From: DAIOEK01 sp963828285
GTDB lineage: Bacteria; Chloroflexota; Anaerolineae; Anaerolineales; Anaerolineaceae
Direction: 5' to 3'
Assembly: GCA_963828285.1 (NCBI GenBank)
Contig: CAWHEB010000001.1
Span: 1-64,000, forward strand
Length of the DNA stretch: 64,000 nt
In this document: in pieces, positions 37,733 to 46,536 of the stretch
Layout: every line of letters starts with the position of its first letter
How positions within the stretch are numbered: position 1 is the stretch's first letter
Translations under genes and position numbers: made by a program
Notes under the pieces: generated by a model
Seen by the model: the letters and a program-made list of their open reading frames with translations, nothing else
Told to the model about the DNA's origin: nothing
The model's database searches: none

Positions 37733-38581
37733 TTATAGCACTTCCATCAGGCAGGATTGAATTTCTGAGGCGGTTGGTATTGACTCAATACCAACTCGCG
37801 AAACAGAGAATGCGGCAAGATGCGTGGCAAAACGTCCGGCTTCCCATGGATCGCGAGTCTGATGGTAACGGTGAAAAAATGCCGCTGCAAATATATCACC
37901 TGCGCCTGTTGGTTCAATTTCAACCATCTTGGGAGGTGTAAATCGGCGGACATCTCCATTCCAATAGACTCTTGCACCCTGTGCACCTTCGGTTACAACA
38001 AGAAGTGAGATGGCAGAAGCCATTTCATCAATTCGATCTTCATTGCCTTGCACATCTTCAATGCTCAACACAGCAGCGCTGCATTTATTTAGAACAAACC
38101 TCATTTCCGGCCAGTCTTCAAAGCTTACCCGTCCGGTCGAATCCCAAGATCTGAGAAAACCCTGGGGTGTTGTCACGATCAATGAATCGGTCAATGACCT
38201 AACGATGGTCGGATCGATCTCATTCGCTATGGGTGCAAGGTGAACGATCGGAGTTGATTTCCACAAATCAGGGATCATGCTGTAATTCAAGGTTGTGGCT
38301 GTGTGATAACAATACTGTATTCTTCCAGTAGGCGTATTTACATTCTCAAATGTCGTATCAAATTCAGAGTCGATACTGATAACCGGGATATCAACCAGGA
38401 ATGAAAAATCCCGACCATGACTGCAGGAAGTAACAATTCCGACCCTTAGTCCAAGGGCTTTTGCGGTTAGGCCTGAAAATGAAACTGTACCACCAGGCTT
38501 ATATCCATCGGGAGTCACATCCTGGGTAATATGGCCAATTATTAAATAATCTATTGGTTCAATAGGAGGGAAAATGGGCAT
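37733..38581 (-). CDS. PfkB-family carbohydrate/nucleoside kinase
   Basis: 282 aa. Ribokinase fold: an N-terminal IDYLIIGHITQDVTPDGYKP, GGTVSFSGLTAKALGLRVGI, and the C-terminal PfkB signature with the anion hole and catalytic Asp, IEPTGAGDIFAAAFFHRYHQ. The lid region is short. The substrate is undetermined; sequence this short and divergent from ribokinase and fructokinase is common among Chloroflexi PfkB proteins. It directly precedes parA. Confidence 0.82.
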   Translation of the reverse strand: MPIFPPIEPIDYLIIGHITQDVTPDGYKPGGTVSFSGLTAKALGLRVGIVTSCSHGRDFSFLVDIPVISIDSEFDTTFENVNTPTGRIQYCYHTATTLNYSMIPDLWKSTPIVHLAPIANEIDPTIVRSLTDSLIVTTPQGFLRSWDSTGRVSFEDWPEMRFVLNKCSAAVLSIEDVQGNEDRIDEMASAISLLVVTEGAQGARVYWNGDVRRFTPPKMVEIEPTGAGDIFAAAFFHRYHQTRDPWEAGRFATHLAAFSVSRVGIESIPTASEIQSCLMEVL

Positions 38582-38604
38582 GAGGTATTATACCTGAAGA
38601 TAAA

Positions 38605-39126
38605 TTATTCAATCTCAGGTTTAGTTGGGGAAGTAGTCTGGAGCGGTTGCGAAATGATCTCATCCAACCCGGATGTGGTCCTGTGAAAACCAGTTGCAGG
38701 TGACTCGCAGTATGGACAGAGATCCCAACTATTATCGATGGCTTTTCCGCATCTTATACATTTCTTTTTCAATCGGGTGTGGCAGGTAGGGCATGCCATC
38801 CAGTCCGGTTGAGTTCTTCGTGAACATCCTGGGCATGTGGCGACCTCATCCAGTGACTGCATCAATGCTTCTTCTTCCAGGTTTTTTTGATACTCTTCTT
38901 CCAAAGTTAATGGTGGTCTGAGTAAAAGATAGATCAACGCGCCAGGGATGAAAAGAAATGTTGAGACGATTACGGATAGTATTCTTATCCATGGATCACG
39001 TGTTCTTCTGCGTACATCCCGGAAGGTCCAAAGGATGAGGGAGAGCCAGACAACAACTAAAAATACCACCCCGAAAGTGATGGCAAACTGGATGATATTT
39101 GTTAAGATGATCGGATCAACTGGCAT
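38605..39126 (-). CDS. Membrane protein with C-terminal double zinc ribbon
   Basis: 173 aa. Two N-terminal membrane helices (about 8-32 and 46-68) followed by a cytosolic tail with four CxxC knuckles arranged as two zinc ribbons: CPGCSRRT, CPTCHTRLKKK, CIRCGKAI and CPYCESPA. Function unknown; such proteins are common near cell-division and membrane genes. It reads divergently from radC. Confidence 0.75.
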   Translation of the reverse strand: MPVDPIILTNIIQFAITFGVVFLVVVWLSLILWTFRDVRRRTRDPWIRILSVIVSTFLFIPGALIYLLLRPPLTLEEEYQKNLEEEALMQSLDEVATCPGCSRRTQPDWMACPTCHTRLKKKCIRCGKAIDNSWDLCPYCESPATGFHRTTSGLDEIISQPLQTTSPTKPEIE

Positions 39127-39150
39127 GCGAATTCATTCTCCAACCTAAGA

Positions 39151-39156
39151 ATTATA
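39151..39156 (-). promoter_or_regulatory. Candidate extended -10 promoter of the zinc-ribbon gene
   Basis: Minus strand reads TGCTATAAT, a perfect extended -10, 25 bases before the start codon at 39126. No convincing -35. Confidence 0.4.
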
Positions 39157-39214
39157 GCATGGATAAAATTTCAATTGGGATAAAATAAAGGAACATCAAC
39201 ATGGAGAAGTCAAT

Positions 39215-39913
39215 ATGCCGGTGAGAGAAACAAGCAGTTATCGAATTGTCGACATGGATCCATCTGAACGCCCGCGGGAAAAACTCGCACGGGAAGGTGT
39301 AGGTGCTTTAAATAATGCCGAGCTCCTGGCAATCCTGCTCCGGGTTGGTATCGAAGGCGAAAATGCAGTCCGTATGGCAGACAGGCTTATCAATAAACAC
39401 AACGGACTTCGTGGCTTGTACCACACCCCATATGAGGAATTGTGCAAGGAATTCGGTCTAGGACCTGCAAAAGCCGCCCAGATCCTGGCTGCACTCGAAC
39501 TTGGGATTCGCGCGGCCAAAGCTGTAGCCCATAAAGGTTCAGTCCATAACCCGCAGGATATTTACGACCTTGTCAAAGCAGAAATGAGTATGCTCAATAA
39601 AGAGCAGTTACGAGTTATGGCATTGGACACCAAGAATAACGTGTTGGCAAATGAGGTGATGTATAACGGCAGTGTTAATTCATCGCAGGTGCGCGTAGGC
39701 GAAATATTGAAACTGCCGATTCGGCTAGATGCGGCTTCGTTTGTGGTGATACATAACCATCCTACAGGTGATCCCACCCCCAGTCCGGATGATGTTGCTT
39801 TGACCCGATCATTGAGAGAGTCCGGAAAGCTGGTCGACATTGAATTATTGGACCATATTATTGTGGGCAGTGATCGTTTTGTCAGCTTGAAAGAGCGTGG
39901 ATTGGGTTTTTAA
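39215..39913 (+). CDS. radC: DNA repair-associated protein RadC (JAB/MPN domain)
   Basis: 232 aa. An N-terminal UPF0758/HhH region (PREKLAREGVGALNNAELLA, EFGLGPAKAAQILAALELG) and a JAB1/MPN metalloprotease-like domain with the JAMM motif VVIHNHPTGDPTPSPDDVAL. The biochemical role of RadC is unsettled in general. It lies between the divergent zinc-ribbon gene and the GntR-type regulator, 33 bases downstream. Confidence 0.9.
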   Translation: MPVRETSSYRIVDMDPSERPREKLAREGVGALNNAELLAILLRVGIEGENAVRMADRLINKHNGLRGLYHTPYEELCKEFGLGPAKAAQILAALELGIRAAKAVAHKGSVHNPQDIYDLVKAEMSMLNKEQLRVMALDTKNNVLANEVMYNGSVNSSQVRVGEILKLPIRLDAASFVVIHNHPTGDPTPSPDDVALTRSLRESGKLVDIELLDHIIVGSDRFVSLKERGLGF

Positions 39914-39946
39914 GTTCTTCACAATATTCATGTGGGGAGGAATTGA

Positions 39947-41056
39947 ATGTCTGAACCGATTCTTTACAAACAAATCGCCGGAGAAATAAAGAATGACATT
40001 CTGGAAGGCCGGTTGGGTAAGGGTGACCGTCTACCGAGTATCCGTGAACTCTCAATCCGCTGGAACTGCACAGCGGGTACGATTCAGCGAGCTTTTTTGG
40101 AATTGGCAGATCAAAATCTAATTGAAAGCCATGCCGGGAAAGGAACCCACGTTGTTGGGCATCCAAACCCCGGTACGCTAAAAAATGATTCTCCTCTATG
40201 GCAGGCGAATCTAGTTCATCAGGCAGAAGAATTCTTACTTGAATCCATTACCCAGGGATACTCTTCACATGATGTTCAGCAGGCGATGGATCTGGCAATG
40301 GATCGTTGGCGAACAATCAAACCGATCGTTCATAAATCCAATATGGAAAACAATTTGAAGTTTTCCGGCAGCCACGATCAAGTTGTGGTCTGGTTATCAA
40401 ATAACTTTCCCAAAATTGTGACTAATGGATCAATTGACCTGACTTTTAATGGTTCATTGAGCGGCTTATTACAGTTGGCTGAAGGGATTACTGATATTGC
40501 AGGGTGCCACTTATGGGATGCCGAGAGCGATCAATATAATGATCCCTTTATTAATAAGCTGTTCCCCGGCAAAACCATGGCTGTCATTCATCTAGCAAAA
40601 CGATGTTTGGGATTTATTCTGTCACCGGGAAATCCTAAAAAGGTTTACAAACTCCAGGATCTGACGAAACCTAATTTGCGGCTCATAAATCGCCAGGCAG
40701 GATCAGGCACAAGGGTATGGTTCGATTCAATGCTGACTCGATATCGGATCAACTCGCAGGGAATTTTAGGCTATTCCGATGAAGTGAGTACACACACCGA
40801 AATAGCAAGATTGATCGCAGAAAGCCGGGTAGACACGGGAATTGGTTTACAATCTGCGGCAGAAGCTTACCGATTGGAATTCGTACCACTAACTGAAGAG
40901 AGTTATGAATTGGTATGTTTCCAGGATTTTCTAGTCAATCCCGCTATGCGATCTCTCATCGATTGGTTAAAGAATTCAGCCGTTCTGGAATTGACAAAGG
41001 ATTTTTCCGGATATGATTTCGCAAAATCAGGATTAGTAAGAATTCTGAACTGTTAA
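39947..41056 (+). CDS. GntR-type regulator fused to a periplasmic-binding-protein-like domain
   Basis: 369 aa. An N-terminal GntR winged helix (about 5-72: LYKQIAGEIKNDILEGRLGK, GDRLPSIRELSIRWNCTAGT, IQRAFLELADQNLIE). A linker leads to a type-2 binding-protein fold resembling ModA/TupA (about 140-365: DLTFNGSLSGLLQLAEG, CHLWDAESDQYNDPFI, RLINRQAGSGTRVWFDS). No signal peptide, so it senses a cytosolic ligand. It is convergent with the tungstate/molybdate genes that follow, so an oxyanion-responsive repressor or activator of that island is the natural inference. Confidence 0.85.
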   Translation: MSEPILYKQIAGEIKNDILEGRLGKGDRLPSIRELSIRWNCTAGTIQRAFLELADQNLIESHAGKGTHVVGHPNPGTLKNDSPLWQANLVHQAEEFLLESITQGYSSHDVQQAMDLAMDRWRTIKPIVHKSNMENNLKFSGSHDQVVVWLSNNFPKIVTNGSIDLTFNGSLSGLLQLAEGITDIAGCHLWDAESDQYNDPFINKLFPGKTMAVIHLAKRCLGFILSPGNPKKVYKLQDLTKPNLRLINRQAGSGTRVWFDSMLTRYRINSQGILGYSDEVSTHTEIARLIAESRVDTGIGLQSAAEAYRLEFVPLTEESYELVCFQDFLVNPAMRSLIDWLKNSAVLELTKDFSGYDFAKSGLVRILNC

Positions 41057-41078
41057 ATATGTAATTACTGAATCAGAA

Positions 41079-41864
41079 TTAATGGTGGTTTTGATAAATA
41101 ATCGTGATTGATCTTACAATAACAAATACTACGAATACGAATAATATCAGGATCACAGCAGGTGTTTGACCTGCAGCTAATCCAAATCCCTCAAAACGCT
41201 CAAAGATGAGCACAGGAACTGTCTTTGGATTATAAGCCAGGATAACAACGGCTCCAAATTCAGATATTCCCCGCGCCCACATCATCATCGTTCCACCAAG
41301 TAACCCTCTCCATGAAAGCGGGAGAATGACTTTCCAGAATGTAAGCCAGGGAGACGCGCCATCTACCCAGGCTGCCTGTTCCAGGTCATGGTCTATGGAT
41401 CTAAAAGCCTCGGCAGACATATTCACCAGAAACGGCAGACTAACAAAAGCCATTCCAACCACAATTCCTGGTAGTTCATCTAAAAATGTGATCCCTACTT
41501 TAGCGAAAATATTACCGAAAAATCCTTGACGGCCAAAAACAAATAATAAGGCAATCCCCGCTGCGGTATGGGGAATGATGATCGGTAGATTTACCAGACT
41601 TTCAACGATATATTTACATTTGAATGTAGTCCTGGCGAGAAGGTACGCCAATGGAATTCCAGTTAACCAGGTCAGGACTGTCGCCAATGATGCAGCGGAT
41701 AACGTGAGGATGAGGGATCTAATAAATTCCTGACTGGTTAATTCCGCCAATAAATGTTCAGGTGTCGTAGAAAAAACAATTGCAAGAATCGGAATCAGGA
41801 TAAATGCAAGCAGTACCGCACCTAATATCGAAAAAACTATGACCAATCCATTTACCTTATTCAT
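41079..41864 (-). CDS. Tungstate/molybdate ABC transporter permease (WtpB/ModB type)
   Basis: 261 aa, five to six membrane segments. It has the binding-protein-dependent permease EAA loop DLEQAAWVDGASPWLTFWKV, the LPIIIPHTAAGIALLF segment and a conserved ISEFGAVVILAYNPKTVPVL region seen in ModB/WtpB. Its start overlaps the wtpA-like stop by eight bases. No ATPase gene follows, so energy presumably comes from the TupC-like ATPase at 45811 or a distant one. Confidence 0.85.
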   Translation of the reverse strand: MNKVNGLVIVFSILGAVLLAFILIPILAIVFSTTPEHLLAELTSQEFIRSLILTLSAASLATVLTWLTGIPLAYLLARTTFKCKYIVESLVNLPIIIPHTAAGIALLFVFGRQGFFGNIFAKVGITFLDELPGIVVGMAFVSLPFLVNMSAEAFRSIDHDLEQAAWVDGASPWLTFWKVILPLSWRGLLGGTMMMWARGISEFGAVVILAYNPKTVPVLIFERFEGFGLAAGQTPAVILILFVFVVFVIVRSITIIYQNHH

Positions 41865-42918
41865 CTGTCTCCATCTGCATCAAGCTTTGTGGAGCATTTT
41901 CAGGATGGTCGATGACCGGAGGATAGATGATCGGATGGAAGTTCTGTTCCATAATCATTCTGCCTTCCGAATTATACAAAAAAGCAATGAAATCCGCAGC
42001 GGATTTCGGGTTGGGGGAGTTCGTTGGAATGACAATACCATAGCTGATTTGTTCACCCGTAAATTCCGGTTTGACAGATGCAAACCGTTGAAAATCCAGC
42101 TTGACAGTAACTTTTCCATATTGTTGGTTGAAATCAGGGTTTCCAAGATTGATCTCTTGAGGTAATTGGACCATCTTTAAATTATGCTGTCGGATCACAC
42201 TTTCATACTCAAAAGCAAAATCGACATCTCCCGATTCAAGGAGTGATAAGAGTTGGATGCTGCCACCTCGAATCACGATCCTTGAATCGTCAACGGGTTC
42301 CAAAACTTCCGGGACTCGGATGATTGAATAACCCCCGCCTTCATCCACTTTCAGCGGATATTTGAATTGTCCATCAAAAACCGAGTTGAATAATCCATTT
42401 TTCGATGAAGACGTTTCAGCAAGTTTCAAAATCATCAAACTGCGATACCCCGAAGCATCAAACCTGGGGTCAGCAAGGCCAATTTTCACATCTGGTCGCG
42501 ATAAGATTTCCAGCCAATTTGCTTCATTAATCTCATCCGAATAGAGACTATTTGCTGTATATGCCAACGCCATTTTATTCGTTGCAAACCGGGCATACCA
42601 ATTTGCAAATGGCAATCCTGTCTCTTTATCTGTTTTGTCATACATCAAATAAGGAATCAAAACCTGATCTGCTGTAGCGACCACATCAATTTTCTCATTC
42701 AAATCAGTTACATGGCGGATGACCTGAATACTTCCGTGATATTCCATTTGCACATCTACATTTGGATGCTCTTTTTCAAATGCTTTTTCCAGATCGCCAA
42801 ACGGTTTGATCAAGCTTCCTGCAGCAAAAACCACCAACTTCTCTTTTGGTGGTTTATTGCAGGATATTATCCCAAACAAGAAGCAGATAATTATGAACAC
42901 GCGAAAAATCAATTTCAT
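41857..42918 (-). CDS. Tungstate/molybdate-binding lipoprotein (WtpA type)
   Basis: 353 aa. Signal peptide with lipobox FGIISC. WtpA/ModA-like core: KLVVFAAGSLIKPFGDLEKA, DVQMEYHGSIQVIRHVTDLN, DVVATADQVLIPYLM, KIGLADPRFDASGYRSLMIL, DVDFAFEYESVIRQHNLKMV, and a C-terminal GIVIPTNSPNPKSAADFIAF. These match archaeal-type WtpA more than bacterial ModA. It pairs with the permease downstream. Lgt and LspA, which process such lipoproteins, are encoded at 1370 and 12292. Confidence 0.87.
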   Translation of the reverse strand: MKLIFRVFIIICFLFGIISCNKPPKEKLVVFAAGSLIKPFGDLEKAFEKEHPNVDVQMEYHGSIQVIRHVTDLNEKIDVVATADQVLIPYLMYDKTDKETGLPFANWYARFATNKMALAYTANSLYSDEINEANWLEILSRPDVKIGLADPRFDASGYRSLMILKLAETSSSKNGLFNSVFDGQFKYPLKVDEGGGYSIIRVPEVLEPVDDSRIVIRGGSIQLLSLLESGDVDFAFEYESVIRQHNLKMVQLPQEINLGNPDFNQQYGKVTVKLDFQRFASVKPEFTGEQISYGIVIPTNSPNPKSAADFIAFLYNSEGRMIMEQNFHPIIYPPVIDHPENAPQSLMQMETDE

Positions 42919-42974
42919 TTATGCTCCTGGTATGGAACTGTTAGATCAGGAATAAGAATTCTTACTGACCATTC

Positions 42975-44417
42975 TTAGTGAATATCAAATTGTATGATCT
43001 CTTTTACCCAGAAGTTGCTTTCCATTCCTGGCATCATCAAATTAAGCGCATCCGAATCTCCAAAAGAGACCAGACAATCAGAACATTGCAAGGCATCCAA
43101 CAAAGGCAATTCAGACAAATAACCGTCTCTGGCAACGAAAACTATAGATTTTGCATCCGAATTGATCTTCACAAGAGCGAGAATATCTTTCAACGTAATA
43201 CCTGACACATCCATCTTACCTTTTTTCGGATGTTCGACAGTTGCTTGAACGGACTCCATCGATTTCAAATCATCAATGGATAATCCTTTTGTTTCAGCAA
43301 CCAGACCAGTCAGACTCAGTGCTGCACCTTCGATAGGATCGGATATGACAAGTGAGACTGATGCTGGTTCTTCAGTTTTTGTTACAACCTCGGGTTTTTG
43401 ATCAAGATGGACTATGATCTTTGCTATTTGACCGATATTTTCATCCTTAGCCAGCGCTGGACCAACTAATTTAAGTGGAAAGTCTGTATCGATCAACGGA
43501 TTATCATTTACCTGGTAAGCAACTATGATTTCTTTGTTGTTTTTTACTCTGGCACTGTCAAGTGTTACCGAATATCCATCCTCGGCAACGATCTCGATAG
43601 AATAACCCTGATCCGCCAGATCAACACTAAATGCACTGTTTTCATGTTTATTCTCATCATCCACACGACCAACCAATAAATATAGAGGAGTACCTTTCCA
43701 AGTCTGTGCTTCATCGTCAGTCCAGCTTGCCTGATGGCATTTACCAGTTGAGCAGGATTCGAATGATCCACGATCTACAATATCATTTATTGCACCCTGT
43801 AGGTCTAGACTCCATTCTTCGGATAATGGCTTTATGGTGAGTTTATTGACGAATTTTACAGACCAATGACCATCAACGACCTGATTTGGTTTTTCACTGA
43901 TCACGACCAAACGCAATCCACCGTCAGTATCCAAATTTAATGGTTTCCCCCCCATTTCATAGGCAAGGATGGGTCGTAAGTCTCCACCCTTGTTTGTCTC
44001 ATCTCCGGTTCCGGGGTCATAGGTAATGAATTTCCCTTGATCTATCTGATCATACGAAAAGGTCATTGAATAACCATCCTGGGCTTCAACCTGGACACCC
44101 ATCGTGGAATCCGCACCACCGGCCAATGCCAATAGATCTGTGATCAAAACACCTTTGTACAATTCCGGGGTGAAGATCTTTCCAGTACTACTTTTCAAAC
44201 CGGCTTGGCCTTCCACAGAGGGTAATGCCATGAGCTCATCCAGCGTGAATGATTTTGTACCAGTTCCGACAATAGTTAATACAATTTCAGCTGGAGCTTC
44301 AGCAGTCGGGTTGGATTCAACAGCTTCAGGTACGGATGGCGGTGCCGCAACTGTCACAGGGTTACACCCGGATAGCATAAAGGAAATAATGACGATACAA
44401 GCAATGATGTTTTTCAT
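42975..44417 (-). CDS. Lipoprotein with three molybdopterin-binding-fold-like domains
   Basis: 480 aa. Lipobox FMLSGC. Three consecutive domains of about 120 residues resemble the substrate/Moco-binding fold often annotated 'molybdopterin-dependent oxidoreductase'. Domain 1: FTLDELMALPSVEGQAG, YKGVLITDLLALAG. Domain 2: GTPLYLLVGRVDD, EIVAEDGYSVTLD, with CSTGKC. Domain 3: LSIDDLKSMESVQ, GITLKDILALVKI, FVARDGYLSELPL, with CSDC. No family active-site Cys or Moco ligand is convincing. Domain 3 is closely similar to the C-terminal domain of TupA. The gene lies between the tup and wtp genes, implying a role in extracellular tungstate/molybdate handling. Confidence 0.6.
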   Translation of the reverse strand: MKNIIACIVIISFMLSGCNPVTVAAPPSVPEAVESNPTAEAPAEIVLTIVGTGTKSFTLDELMALPSVEGQAGLKSSTGKIFTPELYKGVLITDLLALAGGADSTMGVQVEAQDGYSMTFSYDQIDQGKFITYDPGTGDETNKGGDLRPILAYEMGGKPLNLDTDGGLRLVVISEKPNQVVDGHWSVKFVNKLTIKPLSEEWSLDLQGAINDIVDRGSFESCSTGKCHQASWTDDEAQTWKGTPLYLLVGRVDDENKHENSAFSVDLADQGYSIEIVAEDGYSVTLDSARVKNNKEIIVAYQVNDNPLIDTDFPLKLVGPALAKDENIGQIAKIIVHLDQKPEVVTKTEEPASVSLVISDPIEGAALSLTGLVAETKGLSIDDLKSMESVQATVEHPKKGKMDVSGITLKDILALVKINSDAKSIVFVARDGYLSELPLLDALQCSDCLVSFGDSDALNLMMPGMESNFWVKEIIQFDIH

Positions 44418-44450
44418 TCGGAATTTCCTCCCATTTCAATGCAAAACAGT

Positions 44451-44478
44451 AGGGGAGCAGTACTACTGCTCCCCATTT
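44451..44478 (-). terminator. Hairpin between tupA and the three-domain lipoprotein gene
   Basis: GGGGAGCAGTA and TACTGCTCCCC form a near-continuous inverted repeat (44452-44474). On the minus strand a few T residues follow after CTACTG. It could act as a partial terminator or an mRNA-stabilising 3' end that sets lower expression of the downstream genes. Confidence 0.45.
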
Positions 44479-44495
44479 TGTTGACAATACCCATA

Positions 44496-45794
44496 TTACT
44501 TGATTTCTATCTTAACCAAACCTTTTACTTGCATATTTTTCTCAAAACCGGGTAAAGCACTGGCAAGAGAACCGTCTGATTTTATTATGATGACACATTT
44601 ATCACAGGCTGAAATCTTATCATAAGCAGCTTCAACACTATATCCATCATCAGCAACAAAAACGACTGTCTTGGCATCAGCAGCGGGAGAAGCCAGTTCC
44701 AGCAGTTTGCTCAGGGGAATGCCCTCGACAGGTATCACTGAATTATCTTTGCCGGGTTGTTCACTGGAAATCACATCCATCGCCTGCAAATCTTCAAGCT
44801 TCAAGGCAATTTCTGTGGTGACTTTACCAGTAATACTAAATGCAGCAGGTTTTGCGGCTTCCATCTCTTTCCACGGTGCGGATGATGGTGTGAAGATGGA
44901 CATTCCAAAGACATCTTTGTTGAAATCAGATATTTTCTGCTGAACAGGTACGGAGATCAACCAATCAATGAATTTGTTCGCCAATTCTGCATTGATCTTC
45001 GGGCTTTTGGATGGATCGACAGCGATAACGCCATAAGGGTTCAGTAATTGTTTGTCACCTTCGACCATCACCTTTAGGGTCAAGCCCTTTTGGGTCTGAG
45101 TCAGATATGTGGCACGATCACTCAAAGTGTAAGCAGCTTTTTCTTCCGACATGGTCAGAACAGCACCCATACCCTGTCCAGCGCTGATGTACCAATCACC
45201 GGTTGGTTCTATTGATGCTGATTTCCAGACGGCTTTTTCTTTATTGTGTGTGCCTGAATCATCTCCGCGTGAGACGAACACAGCTTTTTCTTCGCTGATC
45301 TTTGTAAATGCTTCAACCGCGGTTGCAAGCCCCTTGATCCCGGCAGGATCGGCTTCAGGTCCTATGATCACAAAGTCGTTGAACATGACATCTTCACGGC
45401 GGGTTCCCTGTTTTTCTTCCATGAATGTCTTTTCGGCTGCGGGGGAGTGTACAAGAAGTACATCCGCGTTTCCGTCGGCACCCATCTGAATCGCCTGTCC
45501 AGAACCAACTGCCACCACATTGACTTTCACGTTGAATTCTTTTTCAAAGTCAGGTAGTAAATAATCGAGCAGTCCAGAATCCTGGGTACTTGTGGTGGTT
45601 GCCAGGATCATCTCTGCCGGAGCAGGCGGTGTGGTAGGCTCTGCTGTAGGCTCGGGAAGTGCTGTTGCAGCTACTTCTGCAGGTGCAGCAGTTGTTGGTT
45701 CAACTGCAACAGGGGCGGCTGTTGGTTGTGGCGCGCAAGCAGAAAGTAAGGAAACCAGCAGTATGGATGTAAAGAGTATTCTTTTTATTGACAT
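44496..45794 (-). CDS. tupA: Tungstate-binding lipoprotein TupA with an extra C-terminal domain
   Basis: 432 aa. Lipobox LLSAC, a Thr/Pro/Ala-rich spacer of about 45 residues, then the TupA fold with the oxyanion signature ILATTTSTQDSGLLDYLL, VVAVGSGQAIQMGADGNADV, LLVHSPAAEKTFMEE, FVSRGDDSGTHNKEKAVW and YTLSDRATYLTQ. A normal TupA ends near residue 320. Here about 105 residues follow (ITGKVTTEIALKLEDLQAMD, VVFVADDGYSVEAAYDKI, ACDKC, LPGFEKNMQVKGLVKIEI) that match domain 3 of the downstream lipoprotein. The fusion may bring a second binding module to the transporter. Confidence 0.88.
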   Translation of the reverse strand: MSIKRILFTSILLVSLLSACAPQPTAAPVAVEPTTAAPAEVAATALPEPTAEPTTPPAPAEMILATTTSTQDSGLLDYLLPDFEKEFNVKVNVVAVGSGQAIQMGADGNADVLLVHSPAAEKTFMEEKQGTRREDVMFNDFVIIGPEADPAGIKGLATAVEAFTKISEEKAVFVSRGDDSGTHNKEKAVWKSASIEPTGDWYISAGQGMGAVLTMSEEKAAYTLSDRATYLTQTQKGLTLKVMVEGDKQLLNPYGVIAVDPSKSPKINAELANKFIDWLISVPVQQKISDFNKDVFGMSIFTPSSAPWKEMEAAKPAAFSITGKVTTEIALKLEDLQAMDVISSEQPGKDNSVIPVEGIPLSKLLELASPAADAKTVVFVADDGYSVEAAYDKISACDKCVIIIKSDGSLASALPGFEKNMQVKGLVKIEIK

Positions 45795-45810
45795 TTCTCC
45801 TCCTAAGGAT

Positions 45811-46533
45811 TTAATAAATCATGATGCCGTCCACAAAATCTCTGGTTCGTTGATCGTGTGGATCGTTGAAAAAATTTTCCGTGGAATTGATTTCCACGAG
45901 TTTTCCATTGAGTAAGAGCGCAGATCGTTGAGAGATCCGTTTTGCTTGAAAAACATTGTGTGTTACCAGGACAATGGTTGTATTCTTTTCCCGGTTGATC
46001 TCGCGAATGACCTCTTCAATGAGGCCAATGTTATAAGGATCCAAATTCGCAGTTGGTTCATCCAGCAAAAGTACATCCGGATTGATCACCAAAGCACGGG
46101 CGAGAGCCACTCTTTGAGCTTCACCGGAGGATAGTTTTCTGGCGTTACTTTTCCTCAGGTTGATCAAACCCAACCTTTTCATTATCTCTTCAATGAGTTC
46201 GCGATGGTCTGATTCATTTCGCAAGGACAGACCATAATGGATATTAACGTCGACATTAGTATTCAATAATGCCGGATGTTGAAAAAGCATCGTTACCGAA
46301 CGGCGGACAGATATAGGAATGGTTGGGGAAATAATTTCCTGTCGATATTGGATGGTTCCGCCGTCCACATATTCGAGGAAATTCAACAATCTCAATAATG
46401 TAGATTTGCCTGCACCGCTTGGTCCAACAATGGATAGGATTTCCCCTTGCTGAATATCAAGATGATCCAGGTCGAGGATGATCCTGTTTTCATATATTTT
46501 TTGCACTTTATCAAGGGAAAATATTGGCTGCAT
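45811..46533 (-). CDS. tupC: Tungstate ABC transporter ATP-binding protein
   Basis: 240 aa. Walker A SIVGPSGAGKSTLLRLLNFL, Q-loop TMLFQHPALLNTNVDVNIHY, signature KLSSGEAQRVALARAL, Walker B VLLLDEPTANLDPYN and the switch His in VLVTHNVFQA. Three bases separate it from the permease gene and 16 from tupA. It is the only ATPase in the tungstate island and could serve both the Tup and Wtp permeases. Confidence 0.9.
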   Translation of the reverse strand: MQPIFSLDKVQKIYENRIILDLDHLDIQQGEILSIVGPSGAGKSTLLRLLNFLEYVDGGTIQYRQEIISPTIPISVRRSVTMLFQHPALLNTNVDVNIHYGLSLRNESDHRELIEEIMKRLGLINLRKSNARKLSSGEAQRVALARALVINPDVLLLDEPTANLDPYNIGLIEEVIREINREKNTTIVLVTHNVFQAKRISQRSALLLNGKLVEINSTENFFNDPHDQRTRDFVDGIMIY

Positions 46534-46536
46534 GGG

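Noticed and set aside
39562..39840. Minus-strand open frame under radC
   Set aside because: The plus strand has the complete RadC JAMM motif; the antisense frame has low-complexity Ser-rich content.
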